This document shows positions 1-9,440 of a stretch of 64,000 nt of DNA, one piece after another. The stretch is from the NCBI GenBank assembly GCA_037349315.1, contig JBAIAC010000004.1, positions 34,661,001-34,725,000 on the forward strand. Reading direction: 5' to 3'. The notes under the pieces were generated by a model. The model did not search any database and was not told the origin of the DNA. It worked only from the letters and a program-made list of their open reading frames with translations. The DNA comes from Chelydra serpentina. Lineage: Eukaryota; Chordata; Testudines; Chelydridae. How positions within the stretch are numbered: position 1 is the stretch's first letter; every line of letters begins with the position of its first letter. The translations under genes and the position numbers were made by a program.

Positions 1-410
1 TCCTGCTCTGTGGTGAGCTTGGAGATGTTGGGGGGCTTGTTTGAATGCTAGAAGTGGGGGTTCAGGAAAGATCTCTTTCAGTATGAGATCCCCATCATCT
101 ATAGGTTGAAGTTGTTTGATGATATACTGTATGGGTTCCAGTGTGGGATGATAGATGACAACTAGGGGTGTGCAGTCAGAGAGGGTTTTACTTCTGTATT
201 AAAGTAAGTTCTCTCTGGTATTTGGGTGACCCAGTCCATGATGCAATCTACTTCTCTGGTGGAATGTCCTTGTTTGGTGAAGGTGGTTTTAAGTCTGTTA
301 AGGTGCATATCCTGGACTTTCTCCTTGGAGCATATTCTGTGGTATCAATGTGCCTGGCTGTAGATAACAGATTTCTTGGTGTATTTGGGGTAGTTACTGG
401 ATCTATAAAG
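1..410 (-). pseudogene. Older Penelope-like element, downstream part of ORF (interrupted)
   Basis: Read on the minus strand, this segment encodes a decayed Penelope-like (PLE) polyprotein piece, with the pattern SVIYSQAH followed by RICS that matches the younger PLE at 734-1743 (SIVYSQALRYNRICS). It continues directly from 2595-2421: the reading ends in SYLYRS at the right side of the young insertion and resumes with YRSSNYPKYTKK here, so the two pieces were one element before 411-2420 was inserted. The region lies between the RT thumb and the GIY-YIG endonuclease in PLEs. Several stop codons interrupt it and the window start cuts it off. Assignment rests on residue-pattern similarity to the neighbouring copy. 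Confidence 0.7.
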
Positions 411-503
411 ACAGGTTTCAGTGTAGTAGCCGTGTTAGTCTGTGTCAGCAAAAAGAAAACAAGAAAAATACCTGTGGCACCTTAGAGACTAACACATTTA
501 TTT

Positions 504-542
504 CAGCATAAGCTTTCGTGGGTTAAGAACCCACTTCATCGG
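504..542 (-). other. Hammerhead-ribozyme-like core in PLE tail (left arm)
   Basis: On the minus strand the order is ccgatga, a perfect hairpin agtgggt/acccac, gaaa, a two-base-pair gc-ttat-gc stem, then tg. This matches the hammerhead layout of CUGANGA, stem II, GAAA and a tiny stem III, except that U4 is C and the cleavage-site base is G. No clear stem I is visible. Hammerhead motifs are known in PLEs; activity here is doubtful. Confidence 0.45.
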
Positions 543-733
543 ATGCATGGAATGGAACATACAGTGAACAGATATTTATACATTCAAAGAAACATGAGAA
601 GGTGGAAGTGTCTATACCAATGTTAAGAGGCTAATTAATTGAAAGGAACTGTTATCAGTAGAAACTTTTGAAGTGATAATCAACAGGGGCCATTACAGAC
701 CTTTGACACAAAGGTGTTAAGGGGGAAATACAT

Positions 734-1743
734 TCAATTAACGTAATGACCGAGCCATCCACGGTCAATATTCAAGCCTAAGGTAATGGTATCTAGTTTG
801 CATATTAATTCCAATTCTGCAGTTTCTCGTTGGAGCCTGTTTTTGAAGTTATTTTGTTGCAAAATTGCTACTTTTATATCTGTCATTGAGTGATTAGGGA
901 GGTTGAAGTGTTCACCTACTGGCTTTTGAATGTGATGATTCCTGATGTCAGATTTGTGTCCATTTATTCTTTTGCGTAGAGACTGTCCAGTTTGGCCAAT
1001 GTACATGCCAGAGTGGCATTGCTGGCATGTGATGGCATATCTCACATTGGTAGATGTGCAGGTGAATGAGCCCCTGATGGTGTGGCTGATGTGATTAGGT
1101 CCTATGATGGTGTCCCTTGAATAGATATGCGGACTGAGTTGGCAACGGGGTTTATTGCAGGGTTTGGTTCCTGAGTTAGTGTTTTTGTTGTGTGATGTGT
1201 AGTTGCTGGTGAGTATTTGCTTCAGGTTGGGGGGCTGTCTGTAAGCAAGGACTGGTCTGTTTCCCAAGATCTGTGAGAGTGACGGATCATCTTTCAGGAT
1301 AGGTTGTCGATCTTTGATGATGCACTGGAGAGGTTTTAGTTGGGGGCTGAAGGTGACGGCTAGTGGCGTTTTGTTGTTTTCTTTGTTGGGCCTATCTTGT
1401 AGTAGGTGATTTCTGGGTACTCTTCTGGCTCTGTCAATCTGTTTTTTCACTTCAGCAGGTGGGTATTGTAGTTTTAAGAATGCTTGATAGAGATCTTGTA
1501 GGTGTTTGTCTCTGTCAGAGGGATTGGAGCAAATGCGGTTGTATCTTAGAGCTTGGCTGTAGACAATGGATCGTGTGGTGTGTTCAGGATGGAAGCTGGA
1601 GGCATGTAGGTAAGTATAGCGGTCAGTAGGTTTCCGGTATAGGGTGGTGTTTATGTGACCATCACTTATTAGCACAGTAGTGTCTAGGAAATGGACCACT
1701 TGTGTGGACTGGTCTAGGCTAAGGTTGATGGTGGGATGGAAAG
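734..1743 (-). pseudogene. PLE polyprotein C-terminal part with GIY-YIG endonuclease (left arm)
   Basis: The open frame encodes the end of the PLE reverse-transcriptase region followed by a linker and a GIY-YIG nuclease. Visible landmarks in order are the thumb-region FLDTT, SIVYSQALRYNRICS, PPNLKQIL, the CNKPRC cysteine pair, and the nuclease core with YAITCQQC, MYIGQTGQ, an LRKRINGH arginine segment and GEHFN carrying the likely catalytic glutamate. The frame is open for 321 codons after the first methionine at 1699 and reads upstream to about 1743. All RT catalytic motifs lie upstream of the break, so the copy cannot act alone. In PLEs this protein copies its own RNA at nicked target DNA. 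The endonuclease part looks well preserved, which suggests a fairly recent insertion. Confidence 0.85.
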
Positions 1744-1744
1744 A

Positions 1745-2188
1745 TGATCATCTGAAAGATGATCCCTCACTCTCACAGATCTTGGGAAACAGACCAGTCC
1801 TCGCTTACAGACAGCCCCCCAACCTGAAGCAAATACTCACCAGCAACCACACACCATACAACAAAAACACTATCCCAGGGACCTATCCTTGCAACAAACC
1901 CCGATGCCAACTCTGTCCACATATCTATTCAAGTGACACCATCATAGGACCTAATCACATCAGCCACACCATCAGGGGCTCGTTCACCTGCACATCTACC
2001 AGTGTGATATATGCCACCATGTGCCAGCAATGCCCCTCTGCCATGTACATTGGCCAAACTGGACAGCCTCTACGCAAAAGAATAAATGGACACAAATCTG
2101 ACATCAGGAATCATCACATTCAAAAGCCAGTAGGTGAACACTTCAACCTCCCTAATCACTCAATGACAGATATAAAATGGCCCCTGTT
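1745..2188 (+). pseudogene. PLE GIY-YIG endonuclease fragment (right arm)
   Basis: This is the plus-strand partner of the left-arm frame. It begins at KDDPSLSQILGNRPVLAYRQ and runs through the CNKPRCQLC motif, MYIGQTGQPLRKRINGH and GEHFNLPNH, then is cut after MTDIK by an internal deletion that joins directly to 3' UTR sequence (ggcccctgttgattatc). Differences from the left arm are scattered substitutions. The apparent start at 1680 lies across the head-to-head junction and is not a real start. The deletion removes the last 50-odd residues that the left arm still has. Confidence 0.8.
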
Positions 2189-2327
2189 GATTATCACTTC
2201 AAAAGTTTCTACTGATAACAGTTCCTTTCAATTAATTAGCCTCTTAACATTGGTATAGACACTTCCACCTTCTCATGTTTCTTTGAATGTATAAATATCT
2301 GTTCACTGTATGTTCCGTTCCATGCAT

Positions 2328-2366
2328 CCGATGAAGTGGGTTCTTAACCCATGAAAGCTTATGCTG
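2328..2366 (+). other. Hammerhead-ribozyme-like core in PLE tail (right arm)
   Basis: The layout is the same as in the left arm: ccgatga, agtgggt...acccat hairpin (one pair reduced to G-T), gaaa, gc-ttat-gc, then tg. Confidence 0.4.
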
Positions 2367-2420
2367 AAATAAATGTGTTAGTCTCTAAGGTGCCACAGGT
2401 ATTTTTCTTGTTTTCTTTTT

Positions 2421-2595
2421 GGATCTATAAAGGTAACTGTGGTGATCCATGGATTTCTTGTATATGGTTGTCTGTCCGGTTCCACTGCTGAAGTTAATTA
2501 TGGAAGTTGATGCTATGTGGGAATGTTCCAGAGAGCGTGCAATGGACATGTGGTAGTTGTTGAAGCTGTGGTGGAAATCTATGCCATCAAACACA
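2421..2595 (-). pseudogene. Older Penelope-like element, upstream part of ORF
   Basis: Minus-strand translation gives a short PLE-like segment with TTIYKKSMDHHSYLYRS, corresponding to TTLYRKPTDRYTYLHASS of the young element. It is the 5'-side continuation of the relic at 1-410. Its outer end is lost near 2595, where a short ttta repeat follows. Confidence 0.65.
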
Positions 2596-3990
2596 TAAAG
2601 CTGGATTTATTTATTTATTTATTTTGTTGACATCTGTCTGAATCAGTGGATTGGATGCACTGTGCATTTCAGTCACATCTGAATGAAGTCTCTGAGATTT
2701 CATATTGTAATCAATAATATTTCTATTTATTATTTCTGTGTCTCTAATAACCGTTTAATTATACTGTTTTACTGTGACCCTGCTCATTTACAGTACAAAA
2801 GAGATCTAGTCTCCATTCGATGTGTAAGGGTTAAAAGGCACACATAAATCCCACCATATACACTGAAGCATAGTCTCAGTTCGTGTGCATAGTCCCTATT
2901 CATGCTAGTGAGAGCTCTGCTCACGTGTGGGCAGGACTCCAAGGGCAATGGAACTTACCGTATGATGGGGGTGGGATTAGGGGAATGTTCAGAGTGGGTT
3001 TACATCCCCTGTGTACCATGGGACCCAGCTCTGCCAGGGCTTCTTGTGCACCCCTGAGAGTTTGTGGGAATAGGGTCGGGTTAATGGGTCCGCTGCTATG
3101 TTCCAAAGAGTCAACCGGGACAACTGTAGCTTATGATGCAGAGGAGTTTTACTGGTACCCTATATCATGAGGGTCAGGATTCCTTCCCTGCCACCAGCTA
3201 CTACAGAACTTCTCCGCTCCAAACCTTGCTAGGACACCAGGGTCAGGATGTAGCAAATGGAGAGGAGCTTTGTAGAAAAGACCCTTTAAAGTACATGTAA
3301 CAAGGATACCAACACATACTTCTCAAGAGAAAAGGGCACTAAGACCACAGCTATTTCAACTACATAACTTGTCATAAAAATCAGGGTTTGAAGGCAAGAA
3401 GCCTGTGGGGTTTGGGTCTGAAAGTGTGTTCCCCTTGAGGCTTTTAGAGGGCAATGCTATTTTTGATTGTATTGTTTGGATGGGCTGCTGCTTAGCTCTG
3501 AAAGTCTATCCCTGGCAAAATAGGTCAGGCACCTCAAAGAGTCCCTTTAATGAAGAGCAATCATGGCTGTTCTGAACATGTGTGTTAGGCTCTAAACAGC
3601 TGTTGTGTAACCAGGCCCCCAGAGGCTTTTCAAAGGTTCCAGTCAAAGTGCTGCTGCAGTAGCAGACATCAGCTGTTAATGTCTGAGCTATTCCCCCTAG
3701 ATATTTTCTTATTAATCCACTCTATGTTCTAACTGTATCATCATCCAGAAATTACAGATTACTAGAACTTCAGCTCAGAGTCTGGCTTCCCAGGCTGGGA
3801 ATACTGTAAGAGCCAGTGCGTTCAGCACCATCAAGAGGAGGAATTTTATGTCAGTCTTAAGCAGACCTCTCTGAATCAGAAGCAGCATCCAACCCGCTTT
3901 GCTCAAGTGGAAAGATAGATTAATGCAAGTAGGAGGTCAAATATGGTCCATTTTTCTGTCCCATTAGCAGAAGTCACCTGTGGGACTATG
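2596..3990. other. No gene seen; a (TTTA)n run at 2608-2627
   Basis: Open frames on both strands here are short and have no recognisable motif. Apart from the short ttta repeat at the left edge I recognise nothing. Confidence 0.5.
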
Positions 3991-4145
3991 TGGTGCCCAT
4001 TACCATGGTATCTCAGTGCCTCACAATCCTTAATGCTCACAGTGCCACTGTGGGTTAAGGAAGTAATAACCCTATTTTCCAGGCAGTGAAGGAAGTCTGT
4101 GGAAGAGCAGAGACTTGAACCCAGGCCCTACACTAAGGCCCTCAT
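3991..4145 (-). repeat. MIR-like ancient SINE relic
   Basis: The stretch contains the degraded MIR core pattern on the plus strand: 'ctcacagtgccactgtgggttaa', 'ccctattttccaggcagtga' and 'agagacttgaacccaggccc'. Divergence is high. Confidence 0.4.
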
Positions 4146-4850
4146 CATTACTGGATAGCACAATCAAGTTCAAGAGCTTAACACTGAACAACAGCCTAAG
4201 TTACATGAGCTAGGATGAAATATGTTTAAAAGAAATTAGTTCTCATTCTTGAAGTCATTGGCTATCAACTGTGTGGAGTTCAGATGAAGCTGTATACATT
4301 CTTTAATTGCCAACTACAGGGTTTCTTGCACTTCCTCTGTAGAATGTGGTACTTGCCACAGTTGGTGACAGGAGATGGAAATAGATGGATGATTGTTCTG
4401 CTCTGTAATTGTTATGTTTCTGTGCTCTTTGTTGAGTTTCTAATATGTGATTACAAGCCTGTTTAGGTAGTGGCATTATGTGTATATTTATTGATTTGCT
4501 GAAAGATAATTAGCAGAGAGGCATTCCCAGGTGCTTGTGGTTTTATGAATAGACCCTTTTTGTGATTTGTCATTTTTACTCTTTATATTATATCAAGAAA
4601 AATGATTAGTGGAAAATAGTACCTACTTTTGTCGGTCAGTTACATATCAGATAATATTGTACAGAAGAATATATACCCTCTTTATACCTCAACATTATAT
4701 TTTGAATGTTTACGACAATGTGCTTTGTTATAAGTAGTTAATTCCCTCGTTTAATTTATGCAAACATTTTCCCTTTGACAATGAGAACACAATTACGACA
4801 CCGTTGTTGCTTAACCACATTCATTTGGCTAGTATATCCAGAGGAACCTT
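4146..4850. other. No gene or repeat recognised
   Basis: The sequence is AT-rich, with only short unremarkable open frames. Confidence 0.5.
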
Positions 4851-4855
4851 AAAAT

Positions 4856-4857
4856 GC

Positions 4858-4894
<37 letters not shown>
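4856..4894. repeat. Compound microsatellite (TG)n(AG)n
   Basis: A run of tg repeats passes directly into a run of ag repeats. Confidence 0.95.
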
Positions 4895-5214
4895 GCGCAA
4901 TTAAAATAGTATAATGCTATATCTAGAAACTTTGCCTGTTAATTCCACTTAGTGCCACTCCCAGCCCTCAGTGTAGTGGACATAACAGGGGAGTGCAGGG
5001 TATAGCCAGGACCCCTTCTTCTGGCTGTCACATGGCTGCCTGGGAGCTGTTAGTAGTAAACATGTGACAAAGCAGCCTGAAGGGTGATAGAAATTATTAG
5101 GATCATGGAATAAAGAGAGACTGAAAAGACTGGGACTGCTGACCAGTATTTTCTCGCTGTTTCCTTGTACTCTGCCATCTGTCTGTATCAATTTGTTGTC
5201 TCTTGTCTTATACT

Positions 5215-5350
5215 TAGATTGCAAGCTCCTTGGGACAGGACTGTCCTTTTGGTATGTGTTTGTGTAGTACTTAACACAGTAGGGTCTTGATGAATAACTG
5301 GGGCTCCTAGGTGCTAAATTTAATTTATTAGTAGTAGTAGCAGTAAATAT
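5215..5350 (+). repeat. Dispersed amniote repeat ending in AGT/TAA repeats
   Basis: The segment 'attgcaagctccttgggaca ... tgtgtagtacttaacacagt ... gactggggctcctaggtgct' and its trinucleotide tail recur in decayed form at 25765-25855, 32690-32785, 33385-33490, 38745-38850 and 50744-50828. It looks like the 3' tail of an old LINE or a LINE-mobilised SINE; the family is not identified. Confidence 0.5.
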
Positions 5351-5419
5351 TAATAACAGGTGTTAGATGTATACAAAATAATGAACAGAAATTATTGATG
5401 TACTATCTCTTTCTCATGC

Positions 5420-5620
5420 TACATGAACAAAAGGACATTCCACAAATCTGAACAGCAGCACATTCAAAACTGATAAACAGACGTACTTTTTCATACAATT
5501 CATAATTAACCTATGGAACTCATTGCCCAAGAGGTCACTGAAGGCAAAAGTCTGGAAAAATTCATTAAAGAATTGAAGATTTATTGTGCTAACAAGAATA
5601 CCTACAGTTTTAATAAACAG
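5420..5620 (+). repeat. CR1 LINE 3' fragment
   Basis: The plus strand carries the decayed CR1 carboxyl-terminal region: 'aactgataaacagacgtact', 'taacctatggaactcattgc' and 'aattcattaaagaattgaag'. It faces the next CR1 tail at 5626, which is in the opposite orientation. Confidence 0.65.
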
Positions 5621-5867
5621 GCATTAAGAACATAAAAATGGCCATACTGGGTCAGATTAATGGTCCATCTAGCCCAGTATCCTGTCTTCCAACAGTGGCC
5701 AATACCAGATGCTTCAGAGAGAATGAACAAAACAGGGCAATTTATCAAGTTATCCAGTCCCCGCTTCTAGCAGTCAGAGGTTTAGGGACACCAAGAGCAT
5801 GCAGTTGCGTCCCTGACCATCTTGGCTAATAGCCATTGGTGTACCTATCCTCCTGGGGCTTATCTAA

Positions 5868-6378
5868 GGCTATGTCTACATTGCACTTTCTTCAGTAAGA
5901 CTTCTGTCAGTCAGGGGTGTGAAAAAACACACCTCCTGACCGACAAAAGTTTTACCAACGAAAAGCGCCAATGTGTACAGCACTTTTTTTTGCAGGTGGG
6001 AGGGATAGCTCAGTGGTTTGAGCATTGGCCTGCTAAACCCAGGGTTGTGAGTTCAATCCTTGAGGGGGCCATTTAGGGATCTGGGGCAAAAATCTGTCAG
6101 GGGACAGTACTTGGTCCTGCTAGTGAAGGCAGAAGACTGGACTCAATGACCTTTCAAGGTCCTTCCAGTTCTATGAGATAGGCATATCTCAATTATTATT
6201 TGTCAGTGGGAGATGCTCTCCCAACAATGAAGCTACTGTTCCTCATTTGGGGTGGTTTTATTTTGTCGGCAGGAGAGCTCTCTCCTGTCGATAAAGAGCG
6301 GCTACGCTGAGTACCTTACAGCGGCATTGCTGTAGCAGCACAGCTGTGCGTTGTAAGGTGCGTAGTGTTCACATAGCC
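5868..6378. mobile_element. Harbinger-like MITE with TAA TSD, carrying a nested SINE
   Basis: The ends are inverted copies: 'ggctatgtctacattgcac' on the left and, reversed, 'ggctatgtgaacactacgca' on the right. The flanking target duplication is TAA at 5865-5867 and 6379-6381, as expected for PIF/Harbinger. It encodes no protein. Inner arms contain gtcggcaggagagctctctcc-type inverted sequence. The SINE at 5998-6205 lies inside it. Confidence 0.8.
5998..6205 (+). mobile_element. Turtle tRNA-derived SINE (full length)
   Basis: The head has a pol III A-box (tagctcagtggtttgagc, 6005-6022) and B-box (gagttcaatcc, 6049-6059) as in a tRNA. The body (agggggccatttagggatct, gtcaggggacagtacttggt) is the conserved part shared with the copies at 10787, 47862 and 54787. 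The tail ends in 'atctcaattatta'. This is the diagnostic cryptodiran SINE type and is the youngest layer in this nest. Confidence 0.9.
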
Positions 6379-6785
6379 TAACTCTTTTCTGCACCCAGAT
6401 ATACTTTTGGCCTTCTCAGCATCCCCTGACAACGAGTCCCACAACTTGACTGCATTGTGTGAAGAGGTACTTCCTTTTGTTTGTTTTAAACCTGCTGCTT
6501 ATTAATTTCATTAGGTGACCCCGAGTTCTTACTGTTATGTGAAGGAGTAAATAACACTTCCATATTCACTTTCTCCATACCATTCATGATTTTATAGACC
6601 TCTATTATATCCCCTCCCTGCTGTCTCTTTTCCAAACTGACCAGTCCCAGTCTTTTTAATCTCTCCTCATATGGAAGCTGTTCCAGACCTTTAATCATTT
6701 TTATTGCCCTTCTCTGTACCTTTTCCAACTCTAATATATATTTTTTCCAGTTGGGATGACCAGAACTGCATGCAGTATTCAAGGA

Positions 6786-7276
6786 AGAGATATAAACCCT
6801 CAGACTTCAGGGCATAAACCAACCTCTGATTATTGGAGATTAGGAGGAAGCTTTCCCTGGGGGCATGTTTCCTTGCAGCTACCTATGACAGAGTGTCTTG
6901 CACATTCTTCTAGAGCATCTGGTACTAGCCACTGCTGGGGACGGGCTATGGATAAGGTGAAGCAATGGTCTTACATTGTATGGCAATTCCTATGTTCCTC
7001 CCCTGCAACAGGGACTGGGCTGGCACCCACTGAATGCAGGACTGGGGAGCTATAAAGATGGTCTGTGCCCTTTTAATTCTGCGGAGATAGGTCTGTTGGT
7101 CCAGAGGATCTGATCTTGTGTGCTTACTGGGGTCAGATTCTGAAGGCTTCACTCACATTGAATAGTACCTCACATGAGGAGTAATCCTACTGTTTCCAGT
7201 AGTTTCCCAGGGACTGCTCAAGTAATAATGTAATCTCAATGTAAATGTGGCAACATTTCACCCTGTTTGAGAGTGC
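6786..7276. other. No gene recognised
   Basis: Only short shadow frames are present and no repeat family is recognised. Confidence 0.4.
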
Positions 7277-7489
7277 TAATGTAACACTGACAGACCTCGG
7301 TCATCGGTGGGATCAAACCTGGGGCCTCTAGAGCTTAGTGCATGAGCCTCTACCGCAGGAGCTAAAAGCTAACTGGCTCTTAGCTAAGGCTGTAGAGCAG
7401 ATTCATTTTAACTCTCTCTCTCTCTAAGTGGTCTCAGTGCCACTAGATGGGACACAACACCACACCCAGAAAGTGTGTGGGTTACACTA
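7277..7489 (-). repeat. tRNA-like dispersed repeat with inverted ends, copy 1
   Basis: On the minus strand, 7296-7368 reads like a tRNA body with an A-box-like 'tagctcctgcggtagaggc' and a B-box-like ggtttgatccc. The ends are short inverted repeats (aatgtaacac left, tagtgtaaccc in reverse at right). A second copy is at 50829-51039. The tRNA-like part is internal, not at the head, so this is not a standard SINE layout. Confidence 0.6.
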
Positions 7490-9440
7490 ACATGGTGTGA
7501 AAGCAGAGGTAGTATGCAGTGCTTTTTCCTAGCCCGCCTTCTATATTTTCTGTAGAAAGACTTCCGCAACATTTACTGTGTACTCCATGCAAACACTGAA
7601 ATACAGATTTAATTTGTTGAGTGCTGTGACTCGGGTTACTGAGAGCTCCTTAAATCAAAGCACTGAGCCTTGAGAGTGTGGTTTATAATTATGAGCTTTA
7701 TTGATCACATCTGCAATACACCAATATCCATGCAGAACTAACTAAACTCCCAAAATCCTGTCCCATCATGCAGTGGGTTTAATTTAACACCTTGGATGGC
7801 AATCTCTTCTTTGGTTGTTCAAAAGTCTTGGGGAAGCATCTAAAGGGAGATGTCCCCAGGACAGCACAAGTGCTATTGTACATTAGCTTACATTGAAGCT
7901 TACACAGGTAGTAAATGAGTGCTGAGATGTTCAGTGTAGAAATTATTTAACCAGAAATTCACTAGACACACAATTTCAATTCTTTTACCATCCATACATT
8001 CATAGAATTGTTAGGGCTAAAATACACCCATAAAGGAGTAGGTCATAAAATCCAACAATCTGCTATTTTTCTAGAGCTCTAATTACCTAATATCTTTAGA
8101 CCATCTCCAATAATTCCTGCTGTGTAAAGGACAGCTGCCTCCTCCGTAATATACACGTTCTTATTCCTCTCTTTCCTGTACTGCACATTACAAAATATTT
8201 TTCTCTTGCTTCAAGTTAGTGCTTAGCAACCAAGGTTTCAGAAACCACAAATAGTATAGATTTCCAAGACCTCCCTCTTCTCCTACCTGCTGATTCTCAC
8301 TATTAAGACTGTTCCGATGATTTGTTATTGATATCTTAAAAATGGCCTATTAAGTGACATTTCTAGGGATTTGGTATCATCAGACATGAAACAAAATAGC
8401 CTCACTTCAGTTCTGACCTCTATTACCTTTAGCAGCAATCTATTATAGAGATATGAAGGCTAAAATAATAGCCGTATTTTGAAGAGTGTTTCTCATTCAT
8501 AGTGTGCTAGAAAATGGGCTACTGTATCTCTACTTAGCAAAAAGAAAATACATAATATGAACCTTTCAAGGATTTGGAATCTCTACGTTTGTAGTTCCTC
8601 TAGTATATATAGCTTTCTTTATTTGCAATGTTATTTTTGAGATGAGAATTCTGTGAGTTATATTAGCATGTTAATTTTGAAGAAGAGGATGGCATTAGAC
8701 TTTGAATAGAGTAGAAATGAGAGTACATAGTGAATGGAAAATAACGAGGTTTTCATTTGCTTTATTTCTTTGGATTTGTACAAAACACTAAAGGCCATCA
8801 ATGCCCTTAACATTGGGAATCCATTGTGTTGTATTTTTAAGCAGGCCTAACTAATACAGCAGCACTATACAATATTATCCATCACCAGCAAACCAGATAT
8901 TCAAAAATTTACCCCATCTCTTTCCACTCTAGCAATTCCATCTCCCATTTTCAAAAGCCTTTGAAAAAATTTAGCTTTGCTATATGACCTTATAGTCCCC
9001 AGATTTTAGTTATTCTGGCCCAAATGGTAAGGAGGCAAATTCCAAAGCTGGGAGACCCCTCATATTGAACACTGTACTAGTAGCTCTTTCTTATATAGAC
9101 AAATATTGGTTTCAGCTCAGACCCCTCGCTGGTCTCAACTGAGGTGGAACCATACAGTAAAAATGATGCGTTCTCACCAATAGAGGACAGAGCTCCTAAG
9201 TTCTGGCATTAGGGGACAGTTGAGATAAGGATCCAAATGTTCAGTGGCCCAAATACTGCAAACACTCCATCTCCCACTGAAGTCAATGGAAATTCTGCAT
9301 GCAGAGCACTTCAAAATCTGGGACTGACTGGGTATCTAAACCTTAGTTACAGTCCTTGAATCTTCCAAATGTGCAACATTTACCTGAGCATCTTGTAGAA
9401 GAGACTTCCGTGCAATATTTCTGGCACTTCTGGTTCTGGT
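7490..9440. other. No gene recognised; one old palindromic-type repeat trace near 9243-9330
   Basis: The stretch is AT-rich and without notable frames. Around 9243-9330 the string 'cccactgaagtcaatggaaa' belongs to an old dispersed turtle/archosaur repeat also seen near 17590 and 49100. Confidence 0.4.

Larger units (their letters stand above)
411..2420. mobile_element. Young Penelope-like insertion with two opposed arms and 12-bp TSD
   Basis: The insertion is flanked by an exact 12-bp direct repeat, ggatctataaag, at 399-410 and 2421-2432. The left arm (about 411-1743) is a PLE in minus orientation and the right arm (about 1745-2420) is the same element in plus orientation, so two 5'-truncated copies meet head to head and both 3' tails face outwards. 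The tails (about 420-560 and 2310-2420) are near-perfect inverted copies containing the tract 'tgttagtctctaaggtgcca'. The right arm lacks roughly 200 bp between the endonuclease and the 3' UTR that the left arm retains. Opposed or partial-LTR arrangements are known for PLEs; the single-event interpretation is inferred from the one TSD pair. Confidence 0.85.
5626..6785 (-). mobile_element. CR1 LINE 3' end, split by a Harbinger MITE
   Basis: The CR1 3' end is read on the minus strand. Its 3' terminal region lies at 5626-5867 (agaacataaaaatggccata, 'tagcccagtatcctgtcttc') and continues at 6382-6785. The right part encodes the CR1 RT carboxyl terminus, with LEKVQRRAIKMIKGLEQLPY and EERLKRLGLVSLEKRQQGGD in the frame at 6486-6782. 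The element is 5'-truncated near 6785 and its frame is broken by the inserted MITE. Confidence 0.85.

Noticed and set aside
1680..2258. 192-codon frame taken as one gene
   Set aside because: Its first part lies in the opposite arm of the PLE insertion; only the part from about 1745 is PLE coding.
4856..4894. Possible regulatory GA/TG element
   Set aside because: It is an ordinary compound microsatellite.
5998..6075. True tRNA gene
   Set aside because: The tRNA-like head is followed by the conserved SINE body shared with two other full-length copies, and no proper acceptor stem closes.
7296..7368. Functional tRNA gene on the minus strand
   Set aside because: The same block recurs in a second copy of a larger repeat, and acceptor ends do not pair.
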